Shown: positions 1 to 9,930, counted from the first letter of the stretch. The stretch is 64,000 nucleotides of DNA from an uncultured Bacteroides sp. (GCA_945833835.1 CAMAFR010000005.1:1-64000); one strand, 5' to 3'. Program-made: numbers and translations. The notes: a model not told the origin generated them from the letters alone.

Positions 1-867
1 GTACAAGGTTTTATCCGTGAGGTACGCTTTACCGATTTTCAGCAGGTAAAGAAGGGGGACACACTCGTTATCATTGAGGAGGCCGAGTTCCGCCTGCGGC
101 TGGCTCAGGCGGAGACAGACCTGCTCCGCGCCGAACAGGGTTCGAAGGGAACGGCAAGCAGCATTGTCACCACTAAGACGAGCATGACCGTTACTGAGGC
201 GGGTATCGAATCGGCACGTGTGCAGATGGAGAATGCCCTGCGTGAGGATAACCGTTTCAAAAACCTTCTCGGTCAGGATGCCGTCACGCCACAACAGTAC
301 GACAACGTACATACGGCTTATCTGAGTGCCAAGGCTGCCTATGATCAGGCGGTTCGTTCACGCCAGATGCAGTCGGCTGTTGTGGCCGAGCAGGGGCATC
401 ACCTTTCGGTTGCGGAGCAGGGCATTGAGCTGGCCCGCCGTGCTGTAGACCTGGCCCGTCTCAACTTGTCCTATTGCTACATCATTGCTACTTGCGACGG
501 TACTGTCGGCACGAAGGACATTCATGTGGGGCAGCTGGTGAATCCGGGCCAGACACTGGTGAGTGTCGTTGACAAGGAGGAACGTTGGATTGAGGCGAAC
601 TACAAGGAAAGCCAGTTGCCACACATCAAGGTGGGTGATAAGGTGGAGATTACGGCTGACGCCGTTCCGGGGGTGGCATATACAGGTACGGTGGAACGCA
701 TTTCAGGTGCTACCGGCAGTGCCTTCTCACTCCTCCCTATCGACAATGCCACCGGCAATTTTGTGAAGGTGGAACAACGTGTTACCGTGCGCATCAAGCT
801 CGACACCAGCGGTGATGTCGCCCGGCTGAAGGGCGGTTATAATGTGGAATGTATCGTGAAGGAGTAG
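1..867 (+). CDS. HlyD/EmrA-family efflux periplasmic adaptor subunit (5' truncated by window edge)
   Basis: Frame is open from base 1; membrane-fusion motif NLSYCYIIATCDGTVGTKDIHVGQLVNPGQTL; followed 6 bp later by an MFS transporter. Confidence 0.9.
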   Translation, partial: VQGFIREVRFTDFQQVKKGDTLVIIEEAEFRLRLAQAETDLLRAEQGSKGTASSIVTTKTSMTVTEAGIESARVQMENALREDNRFKNLLGQDAVTPQQYDNVHTAYLSAKAAYDQAVRSRQMQSAVVAEQGHHLSVAEQGIELARRAVDLARLNLSYCYIIATCDGTVGTKDIHVGQLVNPGQTLVSVVDKEERWIEANYKESQLPHIKVGDKVEITADAVPGVAYTGTVERISGATGSAFSLLPIDNATGNFVKVEQRVTVRIKLDTSGDVARLKGGYNVECIVKE

Positions 868-873
868 TGCGCA

Positions 874-2499
874 ATGGGACAGTTAACAGAATTTTTTATG
901 AAGGGTGCCGGCGGTCCTCCGCCCAACATGGGCTTTTCCATGCCGATGATGAAGGGGTGGGTGCCGCGCCGTGTCCAGCCTTGGCTGTATGTGCTGACCG
1001 CCCTTTGCTTTCAGTTCAGCGGAGGCATCTACCTCGGTGCGTTGGATGCCATCCGTGGCACCACCAACTTCATGATTGAGGACGTGCTCTTCCTGCTTTA
1101 TGCCACCCTGGCAGGCATGGCTGTGTATTTCCCTATGCTCTTCCGCATGAAGTTCCGTTTCACCAACCAGCAGCTGCTTTGCGGTTCTGCCATTGTCCTT
1201 GGCTTGTGCAATGGGTTGACCATGTATTGCCAGTCGATGCCTGTACTCGCGGTGGCTTGCTTCATTGCCGGAATGGCCAAGATACAAGGCACGTTCGAGT
1301 GTATGAGCAACATCCAGCTGTGGATCACCCCGCGGCGTGATTTTGCAGTGTTTTTCCCCGTACTCCACATCATCCTGCTCACGGCTATCGAGGGTAGTGG
1401 ATGGCTGGCTGCCTGGTTCGGCCATCATTTCACCTGGCAGATGATGCACGTCTTTACGATAGGCACCATGTCGTTCGTACTGTTTACGCAAGTGGTCTGT
1501 TGCCGTCCGTTCTGCCCCATGCCCCAGCGGCTGTCACTCAAAGGGATTGACTATCAGGGAGCGTTGCTCATCTGCGGGCTGATGCTGGTGGTGTCCTACA
1601 TCGTGGTGTTTGGTGACTATCTCATGTGGTTCGATACGCTCCGCATGCGCCTGCTGCTCGGTGCGGCCATGGTGCTTTTCGGCATCGTGCTCTACCGCTT
1701 GCACTATTACCGTTACCCTTACGTCGAGCTGGGTCTGTTCACACGTCGCAACGTCATTCCCATTCTCTTGGTCACTTTCTTTGCCGAATTGGCTTTTGGT
1801 GCAGAACACACTATGGAAGAGATACTTTACAGTGAGGTCATCCGTTTGGAGGAACTGACCAAAGAGGCGCAGTATATGTGGGCGCTTCCCGGTATGTATG
1901 TGGGCATTCTGCTGGACCTCTATTGGCTGAAAGTCAGGAAATGGAAGATCTGGAAACTCTTCGGAATAGCTTTTATCAGTATTGCGTTCTATGGGATGTT
2001 GATGTACTTCACGCTGGACATGAATGTCCATATCGAGCAGTACCGGCTGGCCATATTCTTGCGAGGTTTTGCTTATGCCATCCTTGCCCCCGCATTGATG
2101 TGGGCTTTAGACGAATCAGTGCCCAGCCTTGAACAATTTTTCATGGGCTTGTTCGTGTTCAATATCCTCCACATGTATCTGGCAGGAGCAGCCGGTTATG
2201 GTATTTATACCACCATTTTCTTGCACCTGATGAACGAAAACATGATGAGTTACGGACAGCAGCTTACCCTTACCCACTTGGATATAGCGCACTTTGACTT
2301 CAGTGGATACGTCGGGCACGACTTCCTGCACTCCATGATGATGGTGGCCATGAAGCAGGTCTATGGCTATGTCATTTGGTTTGCCTTGGCTCTTGCTGCC
2401 CTCTTCCTGTTATGCGACATTCCTGCGGTCCGTACCAATATCCGGAAAGTACCCCGCTGGCCGGTTTATGCCATCGAGTACCTTGCCAGAAAAAAGTAA
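874..2499 (+). CDS. MFS transporter (DHA2/EmrB-like), 541 aa
   Basis: Multi-TM protein immediately downstream of the HlyD adaptor. Confidence 0.82.
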   Translation: MGQLTEFFMKGAGGPPPNMGFSMPMMKGWVPRRVQPWLYVLTALCFQFSGGIYLGALDAIRGTTNFMIEDVLFLLYATLAGMAVYFPMLFRMKFRFTNQQLLCGSAIVLGLCNGLTMYCQSMPVLAVACFIAGMAKIQGTFECMSNIQLWITPRRDFAVFFPVLHIILLTAIEGSGWLAAWFGHHFTWQMMHVFTIGTMSFVLFTQVVCCRPFCPMPQRLSLKGIDYQGALLICGLMLVVSYIVVFGDYLMWFDTLRMRLLLGAAMVLFGIVLYRLHYYRYPYVELGLFTRRNVIPILLVTFFAELAFGAEHTMEEILYSEVIRLEELTKEAQYMWALPGMYVGILLDLYWLKVRKWKIWKLFGIAFISIAFYGMLMYFTLDMNVHIEQYRLAIFLRGFAYAILAPALMWALDESVPSLEQFFMGLFVFNILHMYLAGAAGYGIYTTIFLHLMNENMMSYGQQLTLTHLDIAHFDFSGYVGHDFLHSMMMVAMKQVYGYVIWFALALAALFLLCDIPAVRTNIRKVPRWPVYAIEYLARKK

Positions 2500-2536
2500 G
2501 TGTCTTCTCCAGATACGAATAAGCTTTGTGATAGAT

Positions 2537-2575
2537 ACACAAGGGCCCACTGAAATCATCAGTGGGCCCTTGTGT
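2537..2575. terminator. Bidirectional hairpin between the MFS gene and ssrA
   Basis: Perfect 15-bp stem ACACAAGGGCCCACT / AGTGGGCCCTTGTGT between convergent genes. Confidence 0.75.
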
Positions 2576-2579
2576 ACCC

Positions 2580-2975
2580 TGGTGGAGCTGGAGGGAGTCG
2601 AACCCTCGTCCAAACAAGGAAGCCATACGCTTTCTACATGCTTATCTCTGCCTTCGGTTTTCGTGCGTAAGCAAGACCAGAGCCACCCACTTGCGCCTTA
2701 GTCCCTCTATCTCATTCCGACTGCGGGACGAAGCCGGAACTATTCCCGATTTTGCTGCACCGCCGGATCAAACGCTTCGGAACAAGAGCTTTTGGGCGAT
2801 GTCTCGTTTCTGCCACTGTGGCAGAAATAAAGCTAATCTACTGTACTTCGATTAAGCAGCGAGAGCATAAGATTCGTTGCCAGATAATTGTTGGATAACT
2901 GGGATTATAGTGCCAATCACCGACGCACTGCATGCTTACGTACCACATCTCTCGCTGTCAAAACCAAACAACCCC
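2580..2975 (-). ncRNA. ssrA: transfer-messenger RNA (tmRNA)
   Basis: Minus strand begins GGGGTTGTTTGGTTTTGACAGC and ends GGACGAGGGTTCGACTCCCTCCAGCTCCACCA; internal tag frame GNESYALAA-stop at 2852-2881; upstream TTTG-N20-TACCTTTG promoter. Confidence 0.95.
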
Positions 2976-3057
2976 ATCGAGATGGATACTTATCCATGCC
3001 GCAAAGGTAGGCTTTTCGGACGGATTCTCCAAATGTTTTTTTCATTTTAATAGAAAG

Positions 3058-3094
3058 CCAGCAGGTGTGCCGGCAGCCCCGGCACACCTGCTGG
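3058..3094 (-). terminator. Hairpin terminator of the GH92 gene
   Basis: Perfect 16-bp stem CCAGCAGGTGTGCCGG / CCGGCACACCTGCTGG with a 5-nt loop, followed by a T-rich stretch on the minus strand. Confidence 0.75.
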
Positions 3095-3101
3095 TGCGGA
3101 T

Positions 3102-5294
3102 TTATTTCATCTTGTACACCAGAGTGCCGCCTTTCATGATGTCTTCATGGGTGATGTAGTTCTTGGTGTAAGGCTCGCCGTTCAGGGTGATGCTGTCCAC
3201 GTACTTGTGTTCCTTGCTCAGACCTTCGGCCAGGATGGTGAAGGTCTTGCCGTCCGCCAGATGGAGGACGAACTTCGGCATTTGCGGAGCGCCGAACACA
3301 TATTGTGCGCTGACGGGGTTCACCGGATAGAAGCCCATGGCCGAGAGCATGTACCAGGCTGACATCTGGCCGCAGTCGTCATTGCCGCAGAGGCCGTTGG
3401 GCTTGGGCAGATACTGGGTGTCGAAAATCTCGCGCACCAGTTCCTGCGTGCGTTCGGGCTTGCCGGCCAGGGCGTAGAGGTAGGTTACGTGGTGGCTCGG
3501 CTCGTTGCCGTGTGCATACTGGCCGATGAGGCCGGTCACGTCGGCCTGGTTGGTCTCCAGCTTCAGGGTGAACATCGAGTCCAGCTTGTTCAGGAACGGT
3601 TCTTCACCGCCCATCAGGGCGATGAGGCCCGGGATGTCGTGCTGCACGTGCCAGGTGTACTGCCATGCGTTGCCTTCGGTATAGTCGCCGCCCACACTCT
3701 CGGAGTGGCCCACCTGGCTGGGGTTGAAGGGCGATTTCCAAGAGCCGTCGCTCTTGCGCGGACGCATGAACTTCGTCTCGGGGTCGAACAGGTTCTTGTA
3801 GAAGTCGGCACGCTTGCTGAAGTAAGCGGCCTCCTCGGTCTTGCCCATGCGCTGCGCCATGTCGGCTGCGGCATAGTCATCATACACGCTTTCCAGAGTG
3901 GACGACACCGATTCGGCAGCAATGAGGTCGGTGGGCAGATAGCCGTATTTCATGTACGTCTCCCAGTCTGATTTTAGCTTGTGCGATTCGGTCTGGGTGC
4001 GCTTGATGGCCTCGAAGGCGCGTTCGGCATCGAAGCCGTGGAAACCTTTGGCGTAAGCCTCGGCCACGATGGAGACGGCGTGGTTGGCCACCATGCAGTA
4101 GTTCTCCTTGCCCCACAGTCCCCAGATGGGCAGGAAGCCCTGCACCTCGGCCTGGTCGACGAGCGAGTTGACAAAGCCATCCACACGTTCGGGCACCATG
4201 ATGGTGTAGAACGGATGGGCGGCGCGGTACGTGTCCCATGCCGAGAAGGTGGAATAGAACTTGCCTCCGGTGGCGGCCACTACCTCGTCGGCAGCGTTGC
4301 GGTACATGCCGTCTACGTCGGTGATTTCGTTGGGCTGGATCAGCGCGTGATAGAAAGAGGTGTAGAAGTTGGTCTTCTGGTCGTCGGTGCCTTCCATTTC
4401 GATGCGGCTCAGGTAGCTGTTCCATTCGTCGTGCGCCCGCTGGCGGGTGCCGTCGAAGTCCCATCCCGGCAGCTCGGCGGCCAGGTTCTTCTTGGCGCCC
4501 TCGACGCTGGTGGTGGACAAGGCCAGCTTCATGAGCACCTGTTCGCCCGGCTGCACGTCGGTGAAGCTGGCGATGATGCGCTTGCCCTTTTCCGTCTCGG
4601 CCATCGGCAGGTCGATGGTGCTGCCCACGGGATGGTCGAACTGGAGGACAAAGAAGTAGTCCTGGTTCACCCATACGCTGTTCTTCACGTGGCCGGTGAG
4701 GGTGGTCTCGTTTTCCCACTGCACCTCGCAGGCCCTTACTTGTGAGTGGTACTGGTTCTCGTTCCACGACGGGCCGTGCTGCAGGTCGATGAGTACGGAG
4801 GCAGAGTCGGCCGTGTTGTAGGTGTAGCGGTGCAGGGCCGCATGGGTGGTGGCGGTCAGCTCGGCTTTCACGCCGGGACGGTCGAGGGTCACGGTGTAGT
4901 AGCCCGGTGTGGCCGCTTCGGTGGCTTTGCTGAACGGGCTGCGGTAGTCATCCCAGGCGCGGGTACGCGGGCCGGTGACCGGCATGACCAGCAGGTCGCC
5001 GAGGTCCATACAGCCGGTACCGTTGAGGTGCGTCTGGCTGAAGCCCCAGATGATGGAGTCGGTGTAGACATATTCCGAGCAGTATTGCCATCCCACGGCA
5101 CCGGTGACAGGGCTTGTCTGAATCATGCCGAAGGGCGAGCAGGCACCGGGGAAGGTGTGGCCGTTGTCGGCCGCCCCGATGAAGGGATTGACGTATTGGG
5201 TATAGTCGGTAGCGGCCTGGCGTGTTGCCGTAGAGCAGCCGGTGGCGAGTGCCGTGAGCGCGATGCCGCAACCTAAAGTGATGAGTTTGTTCAT
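3102..5294 (-). CDS. GH92 family alpha-mannosidase, lipoprotein
   Basis: YVNPFIGAADNGHTFPGACSPFGMIQTSP N-terminus, GNEPSHHVTYLY and GNDDCGQMSAWY motifs; lipobox ATGC. Confidence 0.93.
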   Translation of the reverse strand: MNKLITLGCGIALTALATGCSTATRQAATDYTQYVNPFIGAADNGHTFPGACSPFGMIQTSPVTGAVGWQYCSEYVYTDSIIWGFSQTHLNGTGCMDLGDLLVMPVTGPRTRAWDDYRSPFSKATEAATPGYYTVTLDRPGVKAELTATTHAALHRYTYNTADSASVLIDLQHGPSWNENQYHSQVRACEVQWENETTLTGHVKNSVWVNQDYFFVLQFDHPVGSTIDLPMAETEKGKRIIASFTDVQPGEQVLMKLALSTTSVEGAKKNLAAELPGWDFDGTRQRAHDEWNSYLSRIEMEGTDDQKTNFYTSFYHALIQPNEITDVDGMYRNAADEVVAATGGKFYSTFSAWDTYRAAHPFYTIMVPERVDGFVNSLVDQAEVQGFLPIWGLWGKENYCMVANHAVSIVAEAYAKGFHGFDAERAFEAIKRTQTESHKLKSDWETYMKYGYLPTDLIAAESVSSTLESVYDDYAAADMAQRMGKTEEAAYFSKRADFYKNLFDPETKFMRPRKSDGSWKSPFNPSQVGHSESVGGDYTEGNAWQYTWHVQHDIPGLIALMGGEEPFLNKLDSMFTLKLETNQADVTGLIGQYAHGNEPSHHVTYLYALAGKPERTQELVREIFDTQYLPKPNGLCGNDDCGQMSAWYMLSAMGFYPVNPVSAQYVFGAPQMPKFVLHLADGKTFTILAEGLSKEHKYVDSITLNGEPYTKNYITHEDIMKGGTLVYKMK

Positions 5295-5329
5295 GGTTGT
5301 TCTGGTTTTGATGGGTCTTGCCGAAGGCA

Positions 5330-5370
5330 GCGAAGCACCTGCCGCTGCAAGCGTGCGGCAGGTCCTTCGC
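5330..5370 (-). terminator. Intergenic hairpin between manA and the GH92 gene
   Basis: 16-bp stem with one mismatch GCGAAGCACCTGCCGC / GCGGCAGGTCCTTCGC, 9-nt loop. Confidence 0.6.
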
Positions 5371-5409
5371 TGGTCCGGTAGGGGTGGCGGGCAGCCGCCA
5401 CCTCAGGGA

Positions 5410-6381
5410 TTATACATACGTTTCCAGGAATTTGGCGTTTCCTTCGGGTCTCACTTCCAGTTCCTTGGTAGTGGCCGGGAAGAGGATGGACTCGCCGGCC
5501 TGCATGGGCACCGTGTTGCCCTCGTTGTCGGTGACGGTGGCTTTGCCTTCCATGCAGATGTAGATGACGAACGAATCCAGCTCGCTGTAATCCAAGCTCA
5601 TGGGTTCGGTGAGGTCATAGACGGTCGTCGTGAAGTAGGGGCAGGACACCAGTTCCACCGGTTCGTCTTTCTTCGGGGTGTAGTTGGTGCGGTAGTCGTC
5701 CTCTACCGAGTAGTCGATGGCGTCTTTTGACAGTTCGGTGTGCAGCTCGCGGGTATTGCCGTTCTTGTCCTTGCGGTTGAAGTCGTAGATGCGGTAGGTG
5801 ATGTTGGACGTTTCCTGGATTTCGGCGATGAAGCAGCCGGCGCCGATGCTGTGGATGCGTCCGGCGGGCAGGTAGTAGACGTCGCCCGGCTGTACGGCAT
5901 ACTCCTTCAGTGCGTCCGTTATGGTGTTGTCGGCAATCATGGCCGCATACTGTTCGGGGGTAATCTGCTGGCTGAGTCCGGAACGCAGGTGGGCCTTGCC
6001 CTCGGCGTTGTCGATGACGTACCACATTTCTGTCTTGCCGCGGGAGTTGTGGCGTTTTTCGGCCAGTTCGTCATCCGGGTGCACCTGGATGGAGAGGTCG
6101 TCTTGCGCGTCGATGAACTTGATGAGCAGGGGGAACTGTCCGTTGAAGCGCTTGTAGTTCTCTTCGCCCACCAGCGCGCCTTTGTATTCGTCCATCATCT
6201 GCTGGAGGTTCTTGCCGGCATCCGCACCGTTGGCCACGACAGACTCGTCACCGGGCACGCCCGAGATTTCCCAGCTTTCGCCTACTTTCTCCTGCTGCAG
6301 GTCGAGGTTCTTGAACGGAATGATTTTCTCGCCACCCCAGATGGTGGATTTCAATAAGGGTTGAAATTTAAGTGGATACAT
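5410..6381 (-). CDS. manA: class I mannose-6-phosphate isomerase
   Basis: MYPLKFQPLLKSTIWGGEKI, LLIKFIDAQDDLSIQVHPDDELA, GRIHSIGAG motifs. Confidence 0.93.
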   Translation of the reverse strand: MYPLKFQPLLKSTIWGGEKIIPFKNLDLQQEKVGESWEISGVPGDESVVANGADAGKNLQQMMDEYKGALVGEENYKRFNGQFPLLIKFIDAQDDLSIQVHPDDELAEKRHNSRGKTEMWYVIDNAEGKAHLRSGLSQQITPEQYAAMIADNTITDALKEYAVQPGDVYYLPAGRIHSIGAGCFIAEIQETSNITYRIYDFNRKDKNGNTRELHTELSKDAIDYSVEDDYRTNYTPKKDEPVELVSCPYFTTTVYDLTEPMSLDYSELDSFVIYICMEGKATVTDNEGNTVPMQAGESILFPATTKELEVRPEGNAKFLETYV

Positions 6382-6433
6382 GATTTGTAAGATTTGTAGG
6401 TTATGTAATAGGTTCTTTTCTCACAGAGGGGGC

Positions 6434-7144
6434 TCAGTTGTGGACCAGGGTGCCAATGTTCTCGCCCGACAGGACTTTCTTGAGGTTGCCCACGGTGTCC
6501 ATGTCGAACACGATGATGGGCAGGCGGTTTTCCTTGCACATGCAGGTGGCGGTGAGGTCCATCACCTTCAGTCCGCGGGCCAGCACCTCGTCGTAGGTGA
6601 TGTCGTCGAACTTGGTGGCGGTGGGGTCCTTTTCGGGGTCGGCGGTGTAGATGCCGTCCACGCGCGTACCCTTGAGCATGACATCGGCCTCAATCTCGAT
6701 GCCGCGTAGGGAGGAGCCGGTGTCGGTGGTGAAGAACGGATTGCCGGTGCCTGCCGACATGATGACCACTTCGCCGTTCTCCATGGCCTCGATGGCTTTC
6801 CATTTGGTGTAGAATTCGCCGATGGGTTCCATCCGGATGGCCGTCAGCACCCGTGCCTTCACGCCGGCGGCTGTTAAGGCCGAGCTGAGGCCAAGGCTGT
6901 TGATGACGGTGGCCAGCATTCCCATCTGGTCTCCCTTCACGCGGTCGAAGCCCTTGCCGGCTCCGCTCAGGCCGCGGAAGATGTTCCCGCCGCCGATGAC
7001 GATGCCTATCTGGACACCCATGTCGTGGATTTCCTTGATTTGCAGGGCATATTCGCCGAGGCGCTTTTCGTCGATTCCGTATTTCTTTTCTCCCATCAGG
7101 CTCTCGCCGCTCAGCTTGAGCAGTATGCGTTTAAATCTTGCCAT
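6434..7144 (-). CDS. pyrH: UMP kinase
   Basis: MARFKRILLKLSGESLMG, VIGGGNIFRG, STGTGNPFFTTD-like motif; internal Met chosen as start. Confidence 0.95.
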   Translation of the reverse strand: MARFKRILLKLSGESLMGEKKYGIDEKRLGEYALQIKEIHDMGVQIGIVIGGGNIFRGLSGAGKGFDRVKGDQMGMLATVINSLGLSSALTAAGVKARVLTAIRMEPIGEFYTKWKAIEAMENGEVVIMSAGTGNPFFTTDTGSSLRGIEIEADVMLKGTRVDGIYTADPEKDPTATKFDDITYDEVLARGLKVMDLTATCMCKENRLPIIVFDMDTVGNLKKVLSGENIGTLVHN

Positions 7145-7194
7145 AGTATATAAATAGTATGAATGGTTATAGTGTTCGTTGTTATTTCGCAAAT

Positions 7195-8511
7195 TTAAGA
7201 AATAGTTTTGAATGTGTCACTATCTTTCAAGAGGCAAAATCCTTGCAAAAGGGCACGAAGGGCCAAATAACTGATGTAGGCCATCCACAGGGCATGGTTG
7301 CCGAGGGCGGGATGCAGCCCGAAGTAGAGCAGGAAGAAGGCTGCGGCGGTGGCCGACGCGCTTTTGAGCATGATGCCGGTGGCGGTGATGCCGATGCAGA
7401 TGCCGTCGAACAAAAAGGCGGCAAAGCCGCACAGCGGGATGGCGAGCACCCAGTAGAAGTAAGCCCCGGAGGCGGCAATGACCGTTCCGTTGTCGGTCAG
7501 CAGCGCGAGGAAGCCTTTGCCGCAGGCGGCATAGAGCAGGGTGAAGCCCACGGCCAGACCGATGCCCCACCCGAACAGGTGGCGGACGGTAGCGTGCAGG
7601 GCGGCGCGGTCGCCGCTGCCCCACTGTTTGCCCGACAGGGCTTCGCCGGCATAGGCAAACCCGTCCATGATGTAGGAGAACAAGGTGAACAGCTGCATGA
7701 GCAGGGTGTTGACGGCAAGCAGGGTGTCGCCGTAGGCGGCACCGGTGGAGGTGAACCATACGTTGACCGCTACCAAGCAGAGGGTGCGCAGGAAGATGTC
7801 GCGGTTCACTTTGAAGAAACGCATCATGACTCCCCGTTCGAGCAGGCCGGTGAGGCGGCAGCAAGACCGCAGGTGGGAGTAGCGGTGGGCCCAGAGGCCG
7901 ATGGCCAGCAACAGCCCGGCATATTGTGCCGTGAGGGTGCCCAAGGCCACTCCCTCCACCTTCAGGTGCAGCTGGAAGACGAAGAACAGGCTGGCACCGA
8001 TGTTCACCAGGTTCTGCAGGATGGCTATCAGCATGGGGTAGCGGGAGTTCTGCATCCCGATGAACCACCCGATGAAGCTGTACAGTCCCAGGGTGGCGGG
8101 AGCCCCCCAGATGCAGATATGGAAGTAGCGGGTGGCCAGCTGCTCCACTTCCGTGCTGGCCTCCATGAAGTGGAAGGCCGCCAGGCGGATGGGCGTTTGC
8201 AGCACGATGAGCGTCACGGCCAGCAGGAGGCTGAGGCCCACAGAGCGCAGCAGGATGCGGGTGGCTTCGGCGAGGTCCTGCTGTCCGTAAGCCTGGGCGG
8301 TCAGTCCGCCGGTCCCCATGCGCAGGAATCCGAAGACCCAGTAAATCATGCTGAACAGCATGCCGCCCACGGCAATGGCACCGATGTAGGAGGCGGCGCC
8401 CAGATGGCCGACAATGCTGACATCCACCAGCCCTAACAAGGGCACGGTGATGTTGGACACGATGGAGGGGACGGCTATCCGGAGGATGTCCCGGTTGATG
8501 GCTTTCTTCAT
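7195..8511 (-). CDS. MATE family efflux transporter
   Basis: MKKAINRDILRIAVPSIVSNITVPLLGLVDVSIVGHLGAASYIGAIAVGG; 12-TM pattern. Confidence 0.92.
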   Translation of the reverse strand: MKKAINRDILRIAVPSIVSNITVPLLGLVDVSIVGHLGAASYIGAIAVGGMLFSMIYWVFGFLRMGTGGLTAQAYGQQDLAEATRILLRSVGLSLLLAVTLIVLQTPIRLAAFHFMEASTEVEQLATRYFHICIWGAPATLGLYSFIGWFIGMQNSRYPMLIAILQNLVNIGASLFFVFQLHLKVEGVALGTLTAQYAGLLLAIGLWAHRYSHLRSCCRLTGLLERGVMMRFFKVNRDIFLRTLCLVAVNVWFTSTGAAYGDTLLAVNTLLMQLFTLFSYIMDGFAYAGEALSGKQWGSGDRAALHATVRHLFGWGIGLAVGFTLLYAACGKGFLALLTDNGTVIAASGAYFYWVLAIPLCGFAAFLFDGICIGITATGIMLKSASATAAAFFLLYFGLHPALGNHALWMAYISYLALRALLQGFCLLKDSDTFKTIS

Positions 8512-8524
8512 GCGGCGGCCTCCG

Positions 8525-9259
8525 TTAAAGCACATATTCCACTTCCTTGAAATAATAGAGGCGGCGTTGCCCTCCGGTGTCTTCCAGCGTCAGCTGCCCG
8601 TTGGTGGCCACACCGGCGATGCGGGCCTCGAAGCCCCCTTGCGCATCCCGGTAGGGGTGCAGGCCTTCCCGGCGGTACAGGCGGTCTTGGTAGCGCTGGC
8701 TGATGGCGGCTTCTCCGCCGTCCTTCAGCCAGGTGTAGTATGCCTCTATCCGTGCCAGTAGCTGTGCCAGCACGTCCGCCGGTTCGGTGTGCCGGCCGGT
8801 AATCTGGTAGAGCGATACCGGGTTGGGGGCATTGCTGACGAAGCGTTCCTGGTTCAGGTTGACCCCGCTCCCGCTGATGGAACGGCTGACGCGGCTCCCC
8901 GTCCAGTCGTTCTCTATCAGGGTGCCGCAGAGCTTGCGGTCGTGCCAGTAGATGTCGTTGGGCCATTTGATGCGGATGCCTTCCGCATAGCCCGACAGGA
9001 CTTCCTGCAAGGCCAGGGCCGTGATTTCGGCCAGCAGGAACTGGTGTTTGATTTCGAGGAAGGAGGGGAAGACCACGAAGCTGAACAGGAGGTTCTTGCC
9101 GGCTTCGGACTCCCATGAATTGCCCCGTTGCCCCCTGCCGGCCTGCTGGAAGGAGGTATAGACACAGCTCAGGTCGGGCAGCGGCCCCGCGGCACAGAGC
9201 TCCGACAGATAGTCGTTGGTAGAAGTGGTGGAGGGTAAGTAGATCGGGTTGGGAAACAT
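8525..9259 (-). CDS. birA: biotin--[acetyl-CoA-carboxylase] ligase
   Basis: STTSTNDYLSEL, QQAGRGQRGNSWESEAGKNLLFSF, IRIKWPNDIYW motifs. Confidence 0.92.
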   Translation of the reverse strand: MFPNPIYLPSTTSTNDYLSELCAAGPLPDLSCVYTSFQQAGRGQRGNSWESEAGKNLLFSFVVFPSFLEIKHQFLLAEITALALQEVLSGYAEGIRIKWPNDIYWHDRKLCGTLIENDWTGSRVSRSISGSGVNLNQERFVSNAPNPVSLYQITGRHTEPADVLAQLLARIEAYYTWLKDGGEAAISQRYQDRLYRREGLHPYRDAQGGFEARIAGVATNGQLTLEDTGGQRRLYYFKEVEYVL

Positions 9260-9286
9260 ACGTTTTTCGGTTTGTCGGTGAGTCAA

Positions 9287-9652
9287 TCACCCGATGGGTG
9301 CAAAAAAGGCATCTTCGATATGCTCTATCCGGAAAGGCGGGACGGTCCCCGTGAGGGCGATGACGTCAAACCGTACGGGCTGCTCAATCCCGAACCGGCG
9401 GAGATAGGCGTCGGCCGAAGCCACGATACGCCGTATCTTGGCGGGAGTGACCGCCGTTCCCGGAGTGCCGTAGTCCGTATTGCGGCGCGTCTTCACCTCG
9501 ACGATGACCGTTGTCCGGTCTTTCTCGGCCACGATGTCCAGCTCTTTGTGCCCCGACCGCCAGTTGCGGTGGCGGATGAGGTATCCGTGGGCCGTCAGAT
9601 AGTGTACCGCCGCTTCTTCTCCGGCTTTTCCTAACAGATTATGTGATGCCAT
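9287..9652 (-). CDS. YraN/UPF0102 family endonuclease-like protein
   Basis: GKAGEEAAVHYLTAHGYLIRHRNWRSGHKELDIVAEKDRTTVIVEVKTR. Confidence 0.9.
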   Translation of the reverse strand: MASHNLLGKAGEEAAVHYLTAHGYLIRHRNWRSGHKELDIVAEKDRTTVIVEVKTRRNTDYGTPGTAVTPAKIRRIVASADAYLRRFGIEQPVRFDVIALTGTVPPFRIEHIEDAFFAPIG

Positions 9653-9696
9653 CTTCTTGTCTTTTTGCAAAATTACGATTATTTTTGCAATCCAGT

Positions 9697-9930
9697 ATGA
9701 TTAATCAAGGTAAAAAAAGACAGAAGGTGCCCTCGTCATTACCTCCGCGCAGGCAACGCATGGTGTGTCTGATGAGCGAGGAGGAAGAGCGGATTGTGGA
9801 GCGTTATCTGAACAAGTATCGGATAACGAACAAGTCACGTTGGCTGAGGGAGACGGTTCTGGCCTTCATCCATCAGAAGATGGAGGAGGATTATCCTACC
9901 TTGTTCAACGAGCATGACATGCGCAGATGA
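9697..9930 (+). CDS. small conserved protein, possible ribbon-helix-helix fold
   Basis: ORF internal Met; VCLMSEEEERIVERYLNKYRITNKSRWLRETVLAFIHQKMEEDYPTLF; directly upstream of tadA. Confidence 0.6.
   Translation: MINQGKKRQKVPSSLPPRRQRMVCLMSEEEERIVERYLNKYRITNKSRWLRETVLAFIHQKMEEDYPTLFNEHDMRR

Noticed and set aside
2363-2855. Small ORFs across the tmRNA locus
   Set aside because: Overlap ssrA and a terminator; not protein coding
7159-8436. 425-aa plus-strand ORF over the MATE transporter
   Set aside because: Gly/Gln/His-rich shadow ORF; the minus strand is a clear MATE protein
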